Of a stretch of DNA of 64,000 nt, positions 62,850 to 64,000 are shown piece after piece. This DNA comes from Delphinus delphis (taxonomy: Eukaryota; Chordata; Mammalia; Artiodactyla; Delphinidae). Positions within the stretch are counted from its first letter, which is position 1. Every line of letters starts with the position of its first letter. Both the position numbers and the translations under genes were made by a program. The stretch spans positions 372,001-436,000 of the forward strand of contig NW_027192671.1 of NCBI RefSeq assembly GCF_949987515.2, read 5' to 3'. The notes beneath the pieces were generated by a model. It was not told where the DNA came from, did not search any database, and saw nothing but the letters and a program-made list of their open reading frames with translations.

Positions 62850-64000
62850 TCACAAACCTGCAGAGTTATAAATGACAGCTATCGTCCAAAAATAGACTGA
62901 AGTAAGGCTGCCAAGAGGACTTGAAAGCGGGGCAGAATTGCAGGAAACCGATTTCAGGAGGTAGACTGGAATTGCATTGAAAGCATAGGAAAAGAGGCAG
63001 AACGTCCACAATGATGCACTTGGCCAAAAAGGGCGTATGCGTTTTTTCCTGAATATATTCAGGAAAAAACGCATACGCCCTTTTTGGCCAACCAAGCAAG
63101 CTTGCAAAGGAAATCTGCACTACAATGAAGTCTCACTTCCCCCCGGTCAAAAGGGCCATCTGAAAAAAGTGTAAAATCCAGAAAGGCAACAGGCCATTGA
63201 GAACTGGGAGCCTTGTTATGCTGATGGGCGGGATGTAAATTGCCAACAGACACTCGGGAGAAGTGTATGGTGTTTCCTGAAACATCTAAAAAACAAAGCA
63301 ACAGAGCCTAGGGCACTTCCACTTATGGTCCTATAGCTTAGGGAATTTAAAATCAAAAAGACACAGCCACCCCAAAGTTTCGAACGGCTCTGTTTACAAG
63401 AACCTCGTTTACAGTACAAGTTCAACATCGCAGAAAGTGAAAAATGGATAAAAAAGTTGTGGTATTTACTTACAAAGCAATATCACTCAGCAATGAAATC
63501 TGTGTCATCAGGCCCTTAGCAGCACAATGAGTGGATTCAGGTATGATGATTCTAACTGAAATAAGACACACAGAAAAAGAAACATCATAAGATATCAGTA
63601 ATACACGGAATGTAAACTTGGCTACACAGGTACTGAATTACAGAACAGAACAGGGTCTCAAATTTAGAAAACCAACTTATGCTTGCTTAAGGGGAAAGGT
63701 GAGTTGGGGTGCTGCATAAAACCAGAGATTGAAATGAGCACAGATAAAGTTCCTTAAGCCAAATATGGAATAGACAAGAGCTACTCCTTGCTCAACGAAA
63801 TGGACTCAACACCGCATATTAAACGCCTAAGAATGTATCTGACTAGTAAGTATCTTAAAACCTATGGATTGCTATGTCTCCGAAAGAGAATCAAGCATGT
63901 GTACAGGGGCATAAACGCAGCAGTGATAGGATTGGAGAGGTTCGGTGAGCAAATGAAGACCCTTTGAAGTCATATTGCATGGTACCCATTCCACGGGTTT
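62850..64000. repeat. M41: partial monomer cut by the window end
   Basis: Perfect palindrome at 63020-63091. It carries the GGCAACAGGCCATTG deletion near 63184, otherwise seen in M8, M9 and M11. The window ends in the TTCAACTACCC region, so the array continues to the right. Confidence 0.9.

Larger units (their letters stand above)
1..64000. repeat. Tandem satellite array, about 1.58-kb monomer (cetacean common satellite type)
   Basis: About 41 head-to-tail copies of one unit fill the window with nothing between them. The phase used here starts each monomer at the TCACAAACCTGCAG-like site. Start-to-start spacings are 1749 bp once and 1577-1581 bp otherwise. In the short monomers the order is: unrecognised sequence (offset 0-169), 72-bp palindrome (170-241), L1-derived sequence (about 255-1079), unrecognised sequence (about 1080 to end). 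All copies are in the same orientation. The match of the period to the killer whale 1,579-bp satellite is recalled literature, not a search. The array being non-genic heterochromatin is inferred from its tandem structure and lack of coding potential. Confidence 0.95.

Noticed and set aside
1..64000. CENP-B box, which would suggest a centromeric array
   Set aside because: I checked the CGGG and CCCG sites I could see in the monomer against the TTCG-N4-A-N2-CGGG spacing. None fits; the closest (TTTCGTACCCTGGTACTCGGG) has the wrong spacing.
1..64000. CRISPR array
   Set aside because: The repeat is about 1.58 kb with no short repeat-spacer alternation and no cas genes.
1..64000. tRNA or rRNA genes, or tRNA-derived SINE insertions
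   Set aside because: No A/B box pair, cloverleaf or SINE-like insertion was seen. Monomer spacing stays within a few bases from M3 on, which leaves no room for inserted elements.

Overview
This window holds no credible gene. It is one continuous head-to-tail satellite DNA array of about 41 monomers (M1 to M41), with a regular spacing of 1577-1581 bp, most often 1579 or 1580. From memory and not looked up here, 1,579 bp is the published length of the common satellite of the killer whale, and a related form of about 1.75 kb is described in other whales. The window also contains one monomer of 1749 bp. The best reading is constitutive heterochromatin of a toothed whale, probably a dolphin-family (delphinoid) species. 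A eukaryote is certain. The species call is inference from period length and recalled literature.

Monomer anatomy, taking M5 (5993-7571) as the example: about 170 bp of sequence I do not recognise; a 72-bp perfect palindrome (6163-6234); about 820 bp of plus-strand LINE-1, covering the C-terminal part of ORF2 and the 3' UTR (about 6248-7071); then about 500 bp of unrecognised sequence up to the next monomer. A little over half of each monomer is therefore an old 5'-truncated L1. I recall that the L1 origin of cetacean satellites has been published.

Layout: 1-2833 (M1 and M2) is a diverged, older-looking long form. It still carries the L1 3' end with an A-rich tail and about 165 bp more that later monomers lack. 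2834-4412 (M3) is intermediate and already short. 4413-64000 (M4 to M41) is a homogenised short-form array whose monomers differ at scattered sites. These variants show higher-order structure: a two-monomer alternation from about 10.3 to 29.2 kb; a 3.16-kb dimer block repeated between about 12.3 and 21.8 kb; a seven-monomer spacing of 11,057 bp joining about 25, 36 and 47 kb; a six-monomer relation between M20-M23 and M26-M29; and a recent duplication of one dimer near 47.8-54.2 kb.

The most interesting signal is the palindrome. It is imperfect in the three left-most copies but perfect in 31 of the 38 short-form copies from M4 on. Three copies (M9, M11, M18) carry a matching pair of changes in both arms, so symmetry is kept although the sequence has changed. 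The many short open frames, mostly on the minus strand across the palindrome and antisense to L1, recur because the array is homogeneous and not because they encode proteins.
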